Shown here: positions 1 through 12,436 of the stretch, piece after piece
Numbering within the stretch: position 1 is the first letter of the stretch
Layout of the letters: every line of letters starts with the position of its first letter
Origin: Cadophora sp. MPI-SDFR-AT-0126
Taxonomy: Eukaryota; Ascomycota; Leotiomycetes; Helotiales; Ploettnerulaceae
Length of the DNA stretch: 64,000 nt
Assembly (NCBI GenBank): GCA_020747065.1
Contig: JAGMVK010000009.1
Coordinates: 1,488,001 to 1,552,000 of the forward strand
Direction of reading: 5' to 3'
Position numbers and translations under genes: made by a program
The notes under the pieces: model-generated
The model's database searches: none
What the model saw: the letters and a program-made list of their open reading frames with translations, nothing else
What the model was told of the DNA's origin: nothing

Positions 1-2
1 TC

Positions 3-548
3 TACTTCGATCGCAGTATGGTGAACCATACCCGACTGTTCTTTGGATCTCTCCGAGACTTTGAACTTGCTAATCTGCAAACTGTGGCAATCGACATGTA
101 TGTTGGAGAAGTGGCCGACTTTGCCATGATTCCCTACGATGTAATGGACGGCATCTGCAAGTCTCTACAAGCCATGCCAAAATTGACTGCCTTGCTTGCA
201 GTTTACGAACTGCAGCACGACATGAGCAGGAACATGCGTAGCATAGACATGGGAATGGACCTTAAGTGGATGGAAAGTGACACAGATATGAGTATGATTC
301 AGCTCTATGGCGATGTACCTGATGAATTTGATGCGTATCTCCGTCGCAACAAAAGTAACTACTTCGGCTTTGATAACATGATCCCCGAATGGCCCTTCTA
401 CGGGGACTATGATGACTTTCCGTTCTTTATCGTCTATGGTATGCGTCGAGAGACTAAGGAGCGGATCATTCAGAGGAACTTGGCCGAGACAAGCGGTACC
501 ATCAAGACTTCGAGCCGTGGACGCCGTGAACGACAAACGCGCGCCTAG
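3..548 (+). CDS. Hypothetical protein, C-terminal part (5' end outside window)
   Basis: The frame is open from the window edge (Y-F-D-R-S before the first Met at 18) to a TAG at 546-548, so the gene probably starts upstream. About 181 residues are visible. The segment is mixed alpha/beta in character: it is acidic and aromatic in the middle (GDYDDFPFFIVYG) and ends in a basic Arg-rich tail. It resembles the C-terminal halves of fungal proteins that carry an N-terminal 2EXR-type domain, but that domain is not in the window, so the family is a guess. No catalytic motif, signal peptide or membrane helix is visible. Function unknown. Confidence 0.5.
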   Translation, partial: YFDRSMVNHTRLFFGSLRDFELANLQTVAIDMYVGEVADFAMIPYDVMDGICKSLQAMPKLTALLAVYELQHDMSRNMRSIDMGMDLKWMESDTDMSMIQLYGDVPDEFDAYLRRNKSNYFGFDNMIPEWPFYGDYDDFPFFIVYGMRRETKERIIQRNLAETSGTIKTSSRGRRERQTRA

Positions 549-946
549 ACATATTGTGCGGAGGCTGTGACATGGATGGCGGAAAATAAATCGTATTGCG
601 AGGGAGACATTTCGTGGCTGTCAATCATGGTTCGCTGAGCTGCCAAGTACAAGTTGAAGGAGGAAGTGGCCACATTCGGGACGGATTTCGTTCTACAAAC
701 TCGAATTTGCAAGCATTATCTTGTTGGGAGAATCTCAATGTCGCAGGGAAAAGTCTGTGAACAGAAAATTCGTACTCTCGTACGTGCTCTGTATTGCTCT
801 GTATAATTAAACGAGGAAACATGAACAGACCCAAAGCACTCCAATATATTCGAACTCCCAGCACCGTGAGATCAAGCCCCATGCAATAAATGTCACATAC
901 AAAGAGAAAAGTATGTAATGTTCCCAATCCAATATATCCCACTCAT
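549..946. other. Intergenic, convergent
   Basis: About 400 bp between two genes that converge here. It should hold both 3' UTRs. I see no further gene; the ORF on the minus strand at 625-942 has no recognisable features. Confidence 0.5.
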
Positions 947-3900
947 TTATCGTTTCTCTACCAATAAGACATGCATGGCAACGTAAGCCAAGATAATAAA
1001 CGCGCCCGCGAATATCGCCAACTTCGTAACATCAGGCCATAGCGCCTGGGTGTTGAATCCAAAAGAGCTCAAGATCGTTGCACCAGGGACATCGATTGTT
1101 AAACCAAGCTTCTTGTCTTTGAGAGACAGGAACGTGACTTCGTTGACGATCAGGGACTCGAAGCCGTAGTGGAAAATCGATATGTCTTGCAGCCAGAGCG
1201 CGGACTTAGGGATGGCGTCGTGGTTGAGGAGGAGACCGGCGAAGAGGAGACTGAAGAGCATGACGAGACTGCCGATTAAGCTTGCGACGCCGTTGTCTTT
1301 GCAGACGATGCCGATGAAGAGACAGATTCCGGCTGCGGCAAGATTGAAGAGAACTAGGATTAGGATGAACTTCAGGAAGTGTGACCAGTCTGGTACCAAG
1401 CCTGTCATGGGATAGATGATCGAACCCATGATGATCGGTGGGATGATTCGGAGAGGAACTACGTCAAATAGTACTTTGGCGGCAAAGTATGTAATTGGTG
1501 AGTAGTATCCGTTTGCTCTTTCTCGGACGAATATCATTCTCTCAGCGGCAAAGACTGTCAAGCTGGATAGTGTACTGAAACCAAACAGCGCAAGGATGAA
1601 GAAGAACAGCCCCAGTCTGTTCTGGAAACCAGGAATATCGTCTGTCAGACCATAGAACAAGAACCCTGAAAGGACCGCTAGGAGGATCGCGATTGCATAA
1701 TGTGTCAACATCAACATCGGGTTTCTGTATAGATTCCTCCATGTTCTCTGCGACAAGATCAAGAATTGACGAACGTAGCCGACCCTTGCATAACCTCGTC
1801 CCATTGCACCGCCAGTATTTGCGGATCCATTTCCGTTGCCATTGGCGTGGCCATTTGCTGTCCCGTTGGCTGTCGCGGCGCTGTCTATGGCAGCATGGAT
1901 GTTGTCATGAATGTTGCCTGCAATCTCGGATTGCTGGTAGGCTGCAACAAGAATATCGAGATCAGTAGTACTCGTGGCCGAAGGAGGAAGATTGTCTGGA
2001 TCATCTGTGATCTGTTGAGGAACATTGCCTGACTTTTGCTTCTGGAGGCGAAGCCACAGTTGCGAAGCTGTGGCCTTCGGGTCAAATGGAGCCTCATCAG
2101 GAGGTGAGCCAGGAGTTTCGATACTGGGTCGCTTCCGCGTATACAATTCTCTTTCTTGTTTGGCCTTGACGGAATCACGACGCTTTCCCTTGGGTCGCAG
2201 GAGCGACGTTTCTTCCATACTGTCACGCTCAGCTCCTGTCTCATCGAGACTCATACCTGAAACACTGGCGATTGACTTGACAGCTCGGGTGCTACTGGGT
2301 CCTACACTGCTACCGCCATCTAGCTCGGAGAAGTGTTCGTCGACTGGAGTCCGAGGGCCACCAACATGCATTGTCAGGTCCACAAGGTAATCAGCGATGT
2401 TGAAGCCTGGAGGGCAGGAGTATCCAATGTGGTCGAAGAAGTCCTGGCATTGTGAAAAGGCGCCAGAATAAACAGTCTTTCCTTTGGCAAGAAGCAGTAA
2501 TCTATCGAAGAGGGCAACGATATTGGATCTAGGCTGATGAATCGTAAAGATGACCGTGCGTTTGTAGGTCTTGGCCAGAGTAACCAGACATTCAATTACA
2601 TTGAATGCATTGAACGCATCGAGGCCACTCGTCGGTTCATCGAGGAATAATATGCTTGGACTCGTGACGAGTTCGCAGGCAATTCCGACTCGTCTTTTCT
2701 CGCCGCCAGAAATTCCACGTCCCTTGCCATCTTCAGATCCAATTAAAGAGTCCTTGATGGCGAAAATACCAAGCTGCTTCTCGACTTCATAAACTCGCTG
2801 TTCTTTCGCCGACTTGCCCATGTCTCTTGGCAATCTGAGAAGAGCACTGGTCATAATGGTCTCGTGAACAGTGAGAGTTGGCAACATAGTATCTTCCTGG
2901 TCAACAAATCCAACGACGTTCTTGTACTCGGTATCAGTGACTTTCTCTCCGTTGACATAGAAATCTCCCGATACGGCTCCGCGCTTGTTCTTTCGAGCCA
3001 GAATGTCGAGGAATGAGGTCTTGCCAGCTCCAGATGCTCCCATGATAGCCATGATCTCTCCTGGATGAGCTACGCCCTGAACCCCGGATAGAATCTGCTT
3101 TCCATTTATGTGGTACGAGACGTTCTCGAAATACAGCGATGCAGGCTTGTGATCAGTCATAAGTTTCATGGCTTCATCATCAGACTCATCGAGATGGATT
3201 GGTGCATAAATGAGCTTTCTCCGGGAAAGATACCATACGGTGAGAATGACCGCAACTACAAAAAGAGAGCTGCCAGCAATGACTCCAGCAATCAGAGGAG
3301 TATTGATTCGCTTGACGGGAGTCACGAATCCAGGAACATCAGTTCGGTACAGACACTCTCCGGCCTGACATGTCAATGTGATACTGTCGTCTCCAAACAT
3401 GGTCTGGATGAGGTCGTCCATCGCCTTTTCTTTGAATTTGCAATTGTTGATGCCGCCATGCTCTTGCTTGCAACTGAATGTTGCAGGCCCCTTGATCTCT
3501 TCGGTCAGAAAGTCTGATATGTCGACGGATCCATTTTCACCACACAGCATCCGTTCCGGGATACAGCTGCATTCGATATTTTCGCACTTATAGTTGGTGG
3601 CATTCTGCTCGTACGTGTTGTCGGGGCTTGAGACACAGGTATTTAACGAGCAATAAAAGGATTCCTTCTGGTCGACCCAGACTGTATCCGTTAGTATTTA
3701 CTGGCGAAACCGCGAGGGTAGAACATACATTGAAAATCGCAAGTCGTATCGTTCTTATTGCAGTTGAAGGTTACTTGAGGCTTTTTTCCATCCAATATCT
3801 GCACGATCTTCTTGTTCGTGACATCACACTGCTGATAGTTCTCGTGCACCACCTCCCCATTTTGATAGCAGACTCCCCCATCATTTGTCGGCATCAAAGC

Positions 3901-4336
3901 ATTACAAGCCTTGTTCTCGGTGCAGACATTACAGTTTATGCCGGTCCAGCCCTCTTTACATTCGCAATAGTCCCCTTGTCGCATCGGCCGATCCTCTCCA
4001 TCTGCCAGAGCGCCGCAGACTGGTTGTAGACAATCATCGCCCCCGAATCCTGCTGGACAATTACATTTCCCATTAAATTGATTGCATTCGGAATATTGGC
4101 CGCAAGTAAAGGCTGGCAGAAGGCAATTGAAACTGTTTGGTGTTAGGGCACTCCGAATCCATAAATGGGATGAGGGCATCTTACCATGGAGGGCAGTCTG
4201 CCCCGCGACTATCCAACAAGGCCAGTTCTGCGCGTAGCATGTCCACGGTCGAGTAGGAAGAGTAATTCCGCGAGGCATTTGTTGTCCATGATAATGTCAG
4301 TGCCGCGAGGGCGACTGTCCTCAATAACCGTCCCAT
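947..4336 (-). CDS. ABC transporter of the Adp1-like ABCG group with EGF-like ectodomain
   Basis: Three exons, 4336-4185, 4132-3729 and 3681-947, give 1096 residues, close to yeast Adp1 (about 1050). The second intron has a perfect TACTAAC branch site. Order of parts: signal peptide ([17 protein letters not shown], residues 1-21); a Cys-rich luminal/extracellular region to about 310, including EGF-like stretches ([26 protein letters not shown]); a membrane helix at about 314-337; one ABC domain with Walker A GASGAGKT (400-407), signature ISGGEKRR (509-516) and Walker B LFLDEP (530-535); a long polar linker with poly-Asn/Gly; and a C-terminal bundle of six membrane helices. This is a half-size reverse-orientation (NBD-TMD) transporter. 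The substrate of the Adp1 group is not known. It diverges from the aminotransferase gene. Confidence 0.93.
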
Positions 4337-4909
4337 CTTCGATTAATCGTTGGAAGTGTTGTCGTGTTGCGATGATCACCTACGAAATGTCGATAGAGCT
4401 CAGCCGGCTAAATGAACGGCGACGTGGTCTTGGTCCAGCGGGAGCTTCGAGCTTTAGTCCATATTTCGGTTTCGTCAAGCTGGGCGATGCGAAGAAGATG
4501 AAGAAGAAGATAAAAATATCGCAAACTGGCAAAAGGGGCAAAATATCTGGCTGCTGTCCCTCGAATAGCTGATGTGTAGTCCCATCGATAGATCCAAGTC
4601 GATTCGGGATCAGGTTAGGCAGGTCGTCTTGGCAGAGTTACTTGAGAACACAAGGGTGTCTGATTGGAGAGGCGGGTCGGGATGGCGTAGCGTATTTCCG
4701 ACTCTGTGCCGCGGACAGTGACCCCAGATTCTTTCCCCCGCACCAAGACATCGCGGGACAATCTTGAACTTTTCATCACTCCTTGAGATATCATTTAGAA
4801 CAATAGGTCCGTCAAGCAACATCCAAGATGATTCAAAGAAGTAGACCAACGATTGTTGTAGGAGTCAGGCCGTGGGTTTTCAGCCTCGTTTACCGAGGTA
4901 ACTCTCCAG
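4337..4909. promoter_or_regulatory. Divergent intergenic region
   Basis: Shared 5' flank of the ABC transporter (minus) and the aminotransferase (plus), 573 bp. No named element was recognised. ORFs here overlap on both strands and have no protein features. Confidence 0.4.
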
Positions 4910-6151
4910 ATGGTGAAGATTGAACCTTTCGAGGTTGAGCAGGTATAATTAATTCTCTTCTCCCTGGTCTGTTAAATTTCTAACGATCCATAGTGGATGG
5001 ACAAGTATGAAGTCACTCCAGGCGTCCTGAATATCGCAGAAACATGCGCTGCTTCTATCTCAATCGACGACCTCGTTGGCTTATGCGAAGACCCAAACGT
5101 CCCACATCCTCTGAATACTTCCACGAAGCTTACATATGGTGCCATACGGGGCTCGCAAGCTCTGCGAGAGCGCCTTGCTAGTCTATATTCAGCAAGAGTA
5201 TCAACTCCTCTGCCCACTGAGAACATCCTCATCACACCTGGTGCAATTGCCGCGAACTTCCTCCTCTTTTACACCCTCGTAGGACCCGGTGATCATGTAG
5301 TTTGCATGCATCCGACATATCAGCAGCTATACGATGTGCCAAAGAGTCTCGGAGCAGAAGTCTCGCTATGGAAGCTTAGGAAGGGAAAGAAATACGTGCC
5401 GGATCTGGATGACTTGAAGGAATTGGTGAAGGAGAATACCAAAATGATCATCATAAACAATCCCAACAATCCGACTGGCGCAACAACACCAAAATCGGTG
5501 CTCCAAGGCCTGATTGATTTTGCTCAGGAGAAGGGTATCATAATCCTCTCAGATGAAGTCTACAGACCATTATTCCATGGAATCTCACCCGGTGACCCGG
5601 AATTCCCACCCAGCATTGTATCGTTCGGCTATGCAAAGGCAATCAGTACAGGATCGATGTCCAAGGCATACAGTCTGGCCGGAATCCGCCTGGGCTGGAT
5701 AGCATGTCGAGATTCAGCAATCATAGAAGCTATAGCTTCAGCCAGGGATTATACCACAATATCAGTCTCTCAACTCGACGACCGAGTAGCTTCATACGCT
5801 CTCTCCGGATCCGTACTCCATGCTTTGCTGGGGCGTAATATCAAGCTCGCAAAGACCAATGTTGCCATACTGGAGAAATTCATCGACCGATGGAGCGATG
5901 TCTGCTCATGGGTGAAACCTACCGGTGGGACAACAGCTCTGGTCAAGTTTGAGAAGGACGGAAAACCAGTCGATGATGTGCAATTCTGCGTTGATGTGAT
6001 TGAGAAGACAAAGGTCATGTTCCTCCCGGCTTCGAAGTGCTTTGGTGAGGAGTTCAAGGGATCCGTGCGAATTGGGTTTGTCTGTGAGACGACGGTGCTG
6101 GAAGAAGCTCTCAAGCAATTGAGTCTGTATGTTCGCAGTAATCTGCTCTGA
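4910..6151 (+). CDS. PLP-dependent aminotransferase, class I/II
   Basis: A short exon 4910-4942 (MVKIEPFEVEQ) splices to 4994-6151, giving 396 residues. The upstream exon is chosen because W-M-D-K-Y then follows in frame and the intron (4943-4993) has GTATAA/TAG ends. The fold-type I aminotransferase landmarks are in order: NNPNNPTG (about 166-173), SDEVYR (about 197-202) and the PLP lysine in STGSMSKAYSLAG (Lys at about 235), followed by R-L-G-W and a C-terminal R-I-G-F near the carboxylate-binding arginine. No targeting signal is seen, so it is probably cytosolic. The group resembles fungal enzymes annotated from capreomycidine-synthase or aspartate-aminotransferase homology. The substrate cannot be read from the sequence. 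Confidence 0.9.
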
Positions 6152-6574
6152 GCCCGAAGCATAGACTTGAGTCAACTGCGCACTACACTATTTTCACATG
6201 GCCCGAATGAAGAGCATAATATGAGTGAGACCACTGCTCGAATTCGTTTTGAGTTGAGATGCCAGAATCGCGGCTGAGAGTGATGACATGTAGTCATTCA
6301 AAACTCCCTTCCAATCTCCTCGATTCCTATCATATCTCCAAGCTTCCTCCAGTCCTAAATTATCACATCATGTAAGAGCAAGACGCTTTGTTACAGCACC
6401 ATGTCTTACTGCAGCAGCTGGAAGGCCATCATCCCAAACACCTAAAACCCTTGAAGCATCTCCAACAGACTGAGAGCACCCAGCAATCTCACCCAATCCC
6501 CTCAAATATCTATCCTGATTTTTCCCTTTGCCAATACCAGTATCCAAATAATCCAGCATCCGCCTTTCTCATTA
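6152..6574. other. Intergenic / in-frame open segment after a triple stop
   Basis: Tail-to-tail spacer between the aminotransferase and the small membrane protein. On the minus strand, 6559-6368 stays open in the same frame as the upstream ORF after three successive stops TAA TAA TGA (near 6568-6576). I found no intron that removes them. Confidence 0.35.
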
Positions 6575-6913
6575 TTATTCCCTTCCTTGACCTTCCTCGC
6601 CCATCTCCACAAGTCGATTTGTAACGTCCATCTGCTCCTCGATCTGGACACCAAGAGCATTCGAATGGACGCTGTGAGCCGGCATTAGGGATGGGACTTT
6701 CATATTGAGCTCGGTGTTCATTCTGGCGTTGGTGCTGGACTCGATGCGGTACTTGAACCTGGTGCGGAAGGCAGTACTAAGAATGCCAAATGTAAGGGCC
6801 GAGAGGAGTAGGATATGAAAAGCGACCACAATTCCGAGGGTCAGAGTGCGACTGAGGGAGGTTTTGGGGGCAACTTCATAAGCTCTGCTTCCTTGTTGGC
6901 GGGTTTTGGGCAT
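6575..6913 (-). CDS. Small single-pass membrane protein, hypothetical
   Basis: An uninterrupted 112-codon ORF. A basic N-terminus (MPKTRQQGSR) precedes one strong hydrophobic helix at about residues 25-47 (LGIVVAFHILLLSALTFGIL), and then a polar tail with a heptad-like stretch ending E-E-G-Q-G-R-E. The positive-inside rule suggests a cytosolic N-terminus. The start is the only upstream Met. The reading frame continues beyond three tandem stop codons for another 63 codons; whether that part belongs to the gene is unresolved. No family recognised. Confidence 0.5.
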   Translation of the reverse strand: MPKTRQQGSRAYEVAPKTSLSRTLTLGIVVAFHILLLSALTFGILSTAFRTRFKYRIESSTNARMNTELNMKVPSLMPAHSVHSNALGVQIEEQMDVTNRLVEMGEEGQGRE

Positions 6914-7754
6914 TTTTGAGGCGTGAGATCGGAATGAGGCGCAGTGTAGATTGATCAGATTCGTTGGGTGGGTTGTGGGCTTGTTATAAGGGAGAGTGGT
7001 TTGGGGAAAGTGGTAAAGAATAGTGCAAGCGTAAGAATATCTAGAGGTAGTGAGTTTCTTTGGCTCACAGGTGGCAGTGAATTTGTTTGTCAGAGGGAGT
7101 CATGGTTCGCCAGACTGAAATCGAGCGGTGGAGAGCGACGAGGAAAGAACGGAGATTGATTGTCCTTTCCTCCCATCAAGTCGAAGTTCTCAGATCCTTC
7201 TTTTAAAAGAACAGAGTTTCGTATATTGGACCATCATCGCTGTAGGTGAATGGGTATCGTCATTGGTTCTGGTTCTTTCGCTTCACGACAAGTGTGTGTA
7301 GAGTGCTAAGCATGGGGCTGTCAAAAGTGCACGCCATGACTACATGTTGACTTTATTGGCTTTACACTAGTTTCGTCATTGATTGCAAATTGTAGGTCGT
7401 GGTATACTTTCATCTGCGTGTGCTTTCTCTGTTGTCTTGGCTTGATCGCGATGAGCCTTTCTCGCCTGTTTCTCCACTACGCAGTGCGTGTACCTGTCTC
7501 TGGCCTCTGAGGGATGACTCGGTCTTGGGTACACATCTTTGAGCCTCAAAAGGTCCCAAGCTGGCTCGATCTTCTTTTTCATGAATCGTATCTTGAGACT
7601 CGAAATTGTTGGCAAGTTGAAGAGTGTGTCCCGCCCCGCCTAGAAAGTCATGATTGAACGTTCGCGCGGAGGAGCACCTCAGGACTAAGCATTCATGACG
7701 CGATATTCATAGGCGTACCGTAGCTGATTCGTTGAGTAAGCAATTGTCTACATA
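6914..7754. other. Intergenic
   Basis: 840 bp between the small membrane protein start and the 3' end of the Zn2Cys6 gene. No convincing coding segment. The last exon of the regulator may extend to 7695 if an additional intron is used. Confidence 0.35.
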
Positions 7755-9423
7755 CTACAACGATATCATCTGGAAGACTAACCTCGAAGTCTGAAATCCC
7801 CCCTCCCTCGTAACCCCGAGTTGCTGCATCGGCCACTGTATCCAGGACAAATGCTCTTCGTCAATCAAGGGGCATATTCTAGCCAACAATCGTCTTCCAA
7901 AGCCTCTCAACCACCATTTTGAACTGAGATATTCTGGTATTATCGCGAAGTGGGCAATTATTACCAGAGTCTCTTGGGTTGGTATCTGTAGGCGTTCAAG
8001 AAAGCCCTCTTCCAGTTGGAATGGCCAGCGGAAAACGTCAGATGCTTCTCGTTGCTCTTCGGGCACGCTTTTCATTGCTTTGAATATCTTGATCATGTCG
8101 TCTGGTCCACAAGTTAGTGATATTCTCTAAAAATATGAAGGTATTCTAGATTGATGCAGAATTCTAGATTGATGCAGACTTATAGATTGATGCAGAACTC
8201 GTAGATGGAACATAGTACGTACTGATAGCAGTACTATACGCTTGCAGAGCGTCCTGATCGAAAATTCTCTCTTCAATTCGCGCAGAAAGCTCCACCAACG
8301 GATCTGCTTCTGCAAAGAGAGTAATTGACTCTGCCTCGTCTCGTAGCCGATTTCTGCGCTCCCCAGCCAGGAACAGCGGGCCTAGAGGACCATTACGAAG
8401 AGTAGAGTTCGCCATACGAATCAAAGAGTAACTTTGTCGAGACAAGAAGATCCAGCCAGACTCGCCGCCGAGGACAGAGTCATCCGTTTGGCCAAGGGTC
8501 GTGTATGTATACAAGCATGTCAGCGCTGAAAACAAGTACATTGCAGAAGCATTCTCTTCTGCAAATGTACTTAGGGCAGGAGTCGCTTTTATGAGGCCGG
8601 ACTTGTGGTGTAGCGCTGCCTGTTCTGTGCAGATTTCTTTCCTTTCTGGGAAACACTACATGCAATCAGCTGTGACCTCCAAAGCTTCGAAAGTGGGATG
8701 ATATTTGGTAGAGTTCATTTTCAGCTGTTCCATTGAAGCGAATTTAAGGCTCAAAGTAATAGGAAGCGAGTTGGAAGACTTACGTAGGCCATGTGAAGTG
8801 CAGAGAGCGCCAGAATTCCATGCATAACGTAATCGTGGAGAAACCCAAATTGTGGCACCGTGATGCTCCATAGCTTGACTATTGCTGGATCACGATGCAA
8901 TGTCAGGGCTGTAGATGTGCAGTAATTGTGCAGTAATTCCATATCAATGAGATTCAGAACGTGAGAACCACTAGAGGAGAGCTTATATCTGTTAGAATGT
9001 GGCTTGAATGATTGAAGATTGGAGATGCTTACAGCTGTCCCTGTTGCCGAGACATGCACTTTCGAAGGCGCATATGCGCATTCCAAAGTATGCTTGATAC
9101 AATTATCGCATTCCGGTCTGGACTCATCACACTGTGCAATTGCTCATCCATCAGCAGCTTTTCAAAGTTACGACAAAACTCGAATCGAATTCTGTAGATC
9201 GTTGACCTCAGAGTATGTGGCACACCCAGGCACCGAGAACGCGGTTATGCTAGACCGCCCAGGTTCTTGAAAAGCTTGAACCCACCTTAATCTTCCGCTT
9301 TTTGCAGGTTAAACATCCGGTCTTGGTCTTCCGGTGCGGACGTCGTGTGTGCGTCCGTTTACGTTGCGGGTCGTATGAAGAAGCTCTTGAAGAGGCATAT
9401 GAAGTCTTCTCGCCTGAATTCAT
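7755..9423 (-). CDS. Zn2Cys6 fungal transcription factor
   Basis: Four exons: 9423-9286, 9131-8784, 8655-8223 and 8101-7755, together 421 residues with consistent phases. Joining exons 1 and 2 rebuilds a perfect binuclear zinc cluster, C-x2-C-x6-C-x6-C-x2-C-x6-C (GCLTCKKRKIK / CDESRPECDNC / IKHTLEC), which fixes the first intron. The basic stretch before it (RKRTHTRRPHRKTK) is typical of nuclear targeting and DNA contact. The rest carries the alpha-helical pattern of the middle homology region (HGILALSALHMAY, FSALTCLYTY), so it is a nuclear regulator of unknown targets. Intron 3 holds a short tandem repeat. An alternative end exists: a GTTAGT donor near 7784 and a CAG acceptor would replace the last residues and stop near 7695. 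Confidence 0.88.
8147..8200. repeat. Three tandem 18-bp units inside an intron
   Basis: Units TAGATTGATGCAGAATTC, TAGATTGATGCAGACTTA and TAGATTGATGCAGAACTC lie head to tail, followed by a partial TAGATGG. They lie wholly within intron 3 (8222-8102) of the Zn2Cys6 gene, so copy number can vary without changing the protein. Confidence 0.85.
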
Positions 9424-11272
9424 GTTCTCAGACCATGCTAGAAGAAGGGAAGGTGATGACAGTGGCGAGATTCGATGAGAACTTCATCCAACAGGGGACG
9501 CGTATGCCGTTGAGGCTGTTCAAGGGGGTTCGAAAGCAATCGTGATGGTGGGTGAAGTCTGCGTACTCGGCCCGAGATTATGCGAAATACGAGGAGGGGT
9601 TGCGACTAACTTGGACGTCAAATCTTGCCAAGCGGGCAGAAGTAATCAAAATATTCAACTCTTTGAATGTTCTGAGAGTGATACGCAACTTTTGATACAA
9701 CTTCAGAAAACAACAAATTCTGTCGTGACACGAAACATTTAAATAGAGACAAGCATTACAGGAGGGCATCTTGATCTAGTTATTCAATTTCGTACCCGAG
9801 TTTTATTTCCACCCGGTCCGAATCGAATTCGTAGCCGAGACGCGATCTTTTCAACTCCGAAAAGATGGTGGAGGAACCCCGAACAAGTAAGCATCGTCAA
9901 CGTTAAGTAACATAATGGATATGAAAAGGAGATAGTCAGTACCTCACTTTCCGAATTGTATTCACAATGCGATCTCCCGTGGAGTCACTCAGGAGAAGAG
10001 AGGTCCATTCTGATGACGTATATGATCAGTCCTAGGTTGAGAAGCAATTTCTACAATACCGGTCACGAATTTGGATCATTGAGGACTCTGAAAACTTCAA
10101 ACCAAGATCCAAAATAGCCTCGAACTTCTACCACTTAGATACTCCTTTGGACGTCAAAGATGCCAAGGTTCCGGGAATTATTGATTGACACAATCAATCT
10201 GGTCTAAAGTTTCCCAGCCCCCTGATATCACAGGTTGCCTCAGAAATCTCGGTGGCCTTCTGGTTCTAGGAGCCGATTTTGGCATAATCCTTTGCCACAT
10301 TATTAAAGTCTTCTCAGCACCACCCTATTTTATTCTCGACTGTGCTTTCATGATGTACCCATTCAAGGACACGCAAGCCACGCGAATTCTGTCGTGTTCC
10401 TAAAAGGGTCCTGTTTGTAGCAGATAAGTCCGATCAAATGCAAATGACTTCACGAGGCTCCGAGGCTCCCTCGAGAAATGTGGGCCTGCCGGCTCGCTTA
10501 GACTCAGGCTTCCCTATTAAACCTTCGAGCTTTTAGACCACTCGAATTTTTTCCGTGCAAATAGCTTGTGTTAACAATCTTTCTTCCATGCTGTCTTTGT
10601 TGTTGGGTGACAGGGTGCGCATACAATAGTCCCCACGACCAACGCTGCTTCCCTCCAATGCTCCTCCCGCATGGTGCTGCCACTCCTGCTGCCTTGTTTG
10701 TTTTTGTGCTGGCTTCATTTCGTCTGCTTGCTTGCTGCTGTCGCTTGCCCTTCTGCTGTCAACATTTCGACAAACAAGATCGATCTTCATCTCCGGCTGG
10801 ATAATTCTGCCCTGCGGATCTCATCTTGAGACAAGTCGATGCTGACATGCCCCAGAGACCATCAGGTCTGTCGCCCAGGGAACGGCAAGTCAAGATGTCT
10901 GGTTGTAGGGTTGAATCTCCTGAAGGGAGCTGTATCTGTATGAAATTATCACGCATCTTTGCACAACAATTACGGTCTGCAGATAATCTTACCTCAATTC
11001 CTGTTCTGTAATCCTGCGACCTTCACAATACTCTACGTTAGCAAACGAGCATAGAGCACATAACAATTGACTTCTGGTCGCCGAATTGCTTCCCAATTCC
11101 GCAAAAAGACAGTTGACTCCCTCAATACATCTCTATCAACTACGAACGAATACTATAAAGACAATTCACTTCGAGCAAGCAAAGCCTTTCCCTGAGCAGC
11201 CTAAAAGTACTGCCTTGTGTCCATTCTGCAACCATGACCCTCTGCATATACTGAACTTTCGACATCACAGAC
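9424..11272. other. Long intergenic region
   Basis: 1.85 kb between the divergent Zn2Cys6 and SET genes. ORFs on both strands near 10.5-10.8 kb are short, mirror each other and lack features. I see nothing I can support beyond the two promoters. Confidence 0.4.
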
Positions 11273-12436
11273 ATGACTGACAACACAACAGCTTCAACAA
11301 ATACCATTGAAGACCGAGAATCAAACAAGACGGTTTCAATGATCAACGTGGAGCCAGGCTCACTGGCAGACGACTTCGATAAATGGATGGAGGCCAGAAT
11401 GTTGTGGAGTTGGTGCCAGGTGAGCTGCACTAAAATACCTTGACTCTGTCTGCTAACATGTGTAGAAATCATCTCGAGGAAAGATAATCACAAACAAGGT
11501 CATAAAGACAGGAGGGGAAGGTAGCCCTGAAAAGCTATCTGAAGCTCCTGCTCCACGAATTTCGGAAGAGCGGCATCAATACCTCCATAACTACATTCCT
11601 CCATCACTCAATCCATCCTCCTCCAACTCTTCGATTATCTCTAACATATCCGAGTCTACACCACCTACCTCCGCCTCTCCATCACCTGCCACCTCCTTTT
11701 CAGCCACCTTCTGCGTCTCGAAACAGCCATCTCTCCCTTCTATCCTCCCTCCAAACTCCCCGTCTGACATCTCACCAACAATCATTCATCCTCCGTCCAA
11801 TAGCGAGGCCCTCTTCTCTACTGAATATTTCGAGGCTCGACGATCCAAAAAAGGCGGTTTTGGCGCATTCGCAACAAAAGACATCGAAACGGGGACAATC
11901 ATCATGGTTGAAAAGCCCTTGTTCCGCGCTAGTTTTATGGAGGTCTTCGTAGAGTTGGAGAAGTTGACCCGAGAGCAAAGAAGAGAGTACAGAACACTCC
12001 ATGGATACTCGGGCCTGTCTCCGACAAAAGACCTCGCTATTTACAAGACAAATCGGTAAGTTGACCCCTCTTTAAAAAGATTGGTAGAATTGAGTCAAGC
12101 TTGATGAATTGTTCTTACTTCTTTCACATGTGGTTAACATCATTTCGGATTAGATTCGAAACTTCTGGCGGCAAAGGAGGCGTATTCATCAAATCGTCAC
12201 GATTCAATCATGCTTGCCATCCGTACGCTACTTGTAGCTACCGATATGATGAAGCGGCTGAAATAATCGTATTCACTGCCTGTAATCCAATCAGAAAGGA
12301 TCAGGAAATCACAATCTCTTACACTACGAATCCTTGTCAGCTGATGGACAACTACGGCTTTTACTGCGACTGTCCGAAATGCCCTTCTCCCAAAGTTGCC
12401 AAGAAACAAGCGAAAGTACTTCGAGGACCACGGTAA
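11273..12436 (+). CDS. SET-domain protein
   Basis: Exons 11273-11419, 11466-12055 and 12154-12436 give 339 residues. The N-terminal third is Ser/Pro-rich and probably disordered (PPTSASPSPATSF). The SET domain follows in two exons: N-SET strand GGFGAFATKDIETG with the usual G-x-G, then RFNHACHPYATCSY (the R-F-N-H-x-C knot that binds cofactor and substrate), EITISYT, and a post-SET-like Y-x-F-x-CDCPKC. The second intron falls between the halves, joining K-T-N-R to F-E-T-S. Many fungal SET proteins of this short type are annotated only as SET-domain proteins, and the target (histone or other) cannot be inferred. The conserved motifs are intact, so an active methyltransferase is possible. Confidence 0.87.

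Noticed and set aside
9005..9050. Possible intron (GTAAGC...TTCTAACAG) after exon 2 start of the Zn2Cys6 gene
   Set aside because: Removing it (44 nt) breaks the frame and gives a stop at once, while reading through is open and sensible.
10533..10804. Cys/Leu-rich ORFs on both strands
   Set aside because: Mutual mirror frames without start context, signal peptide logic or splice continuation.
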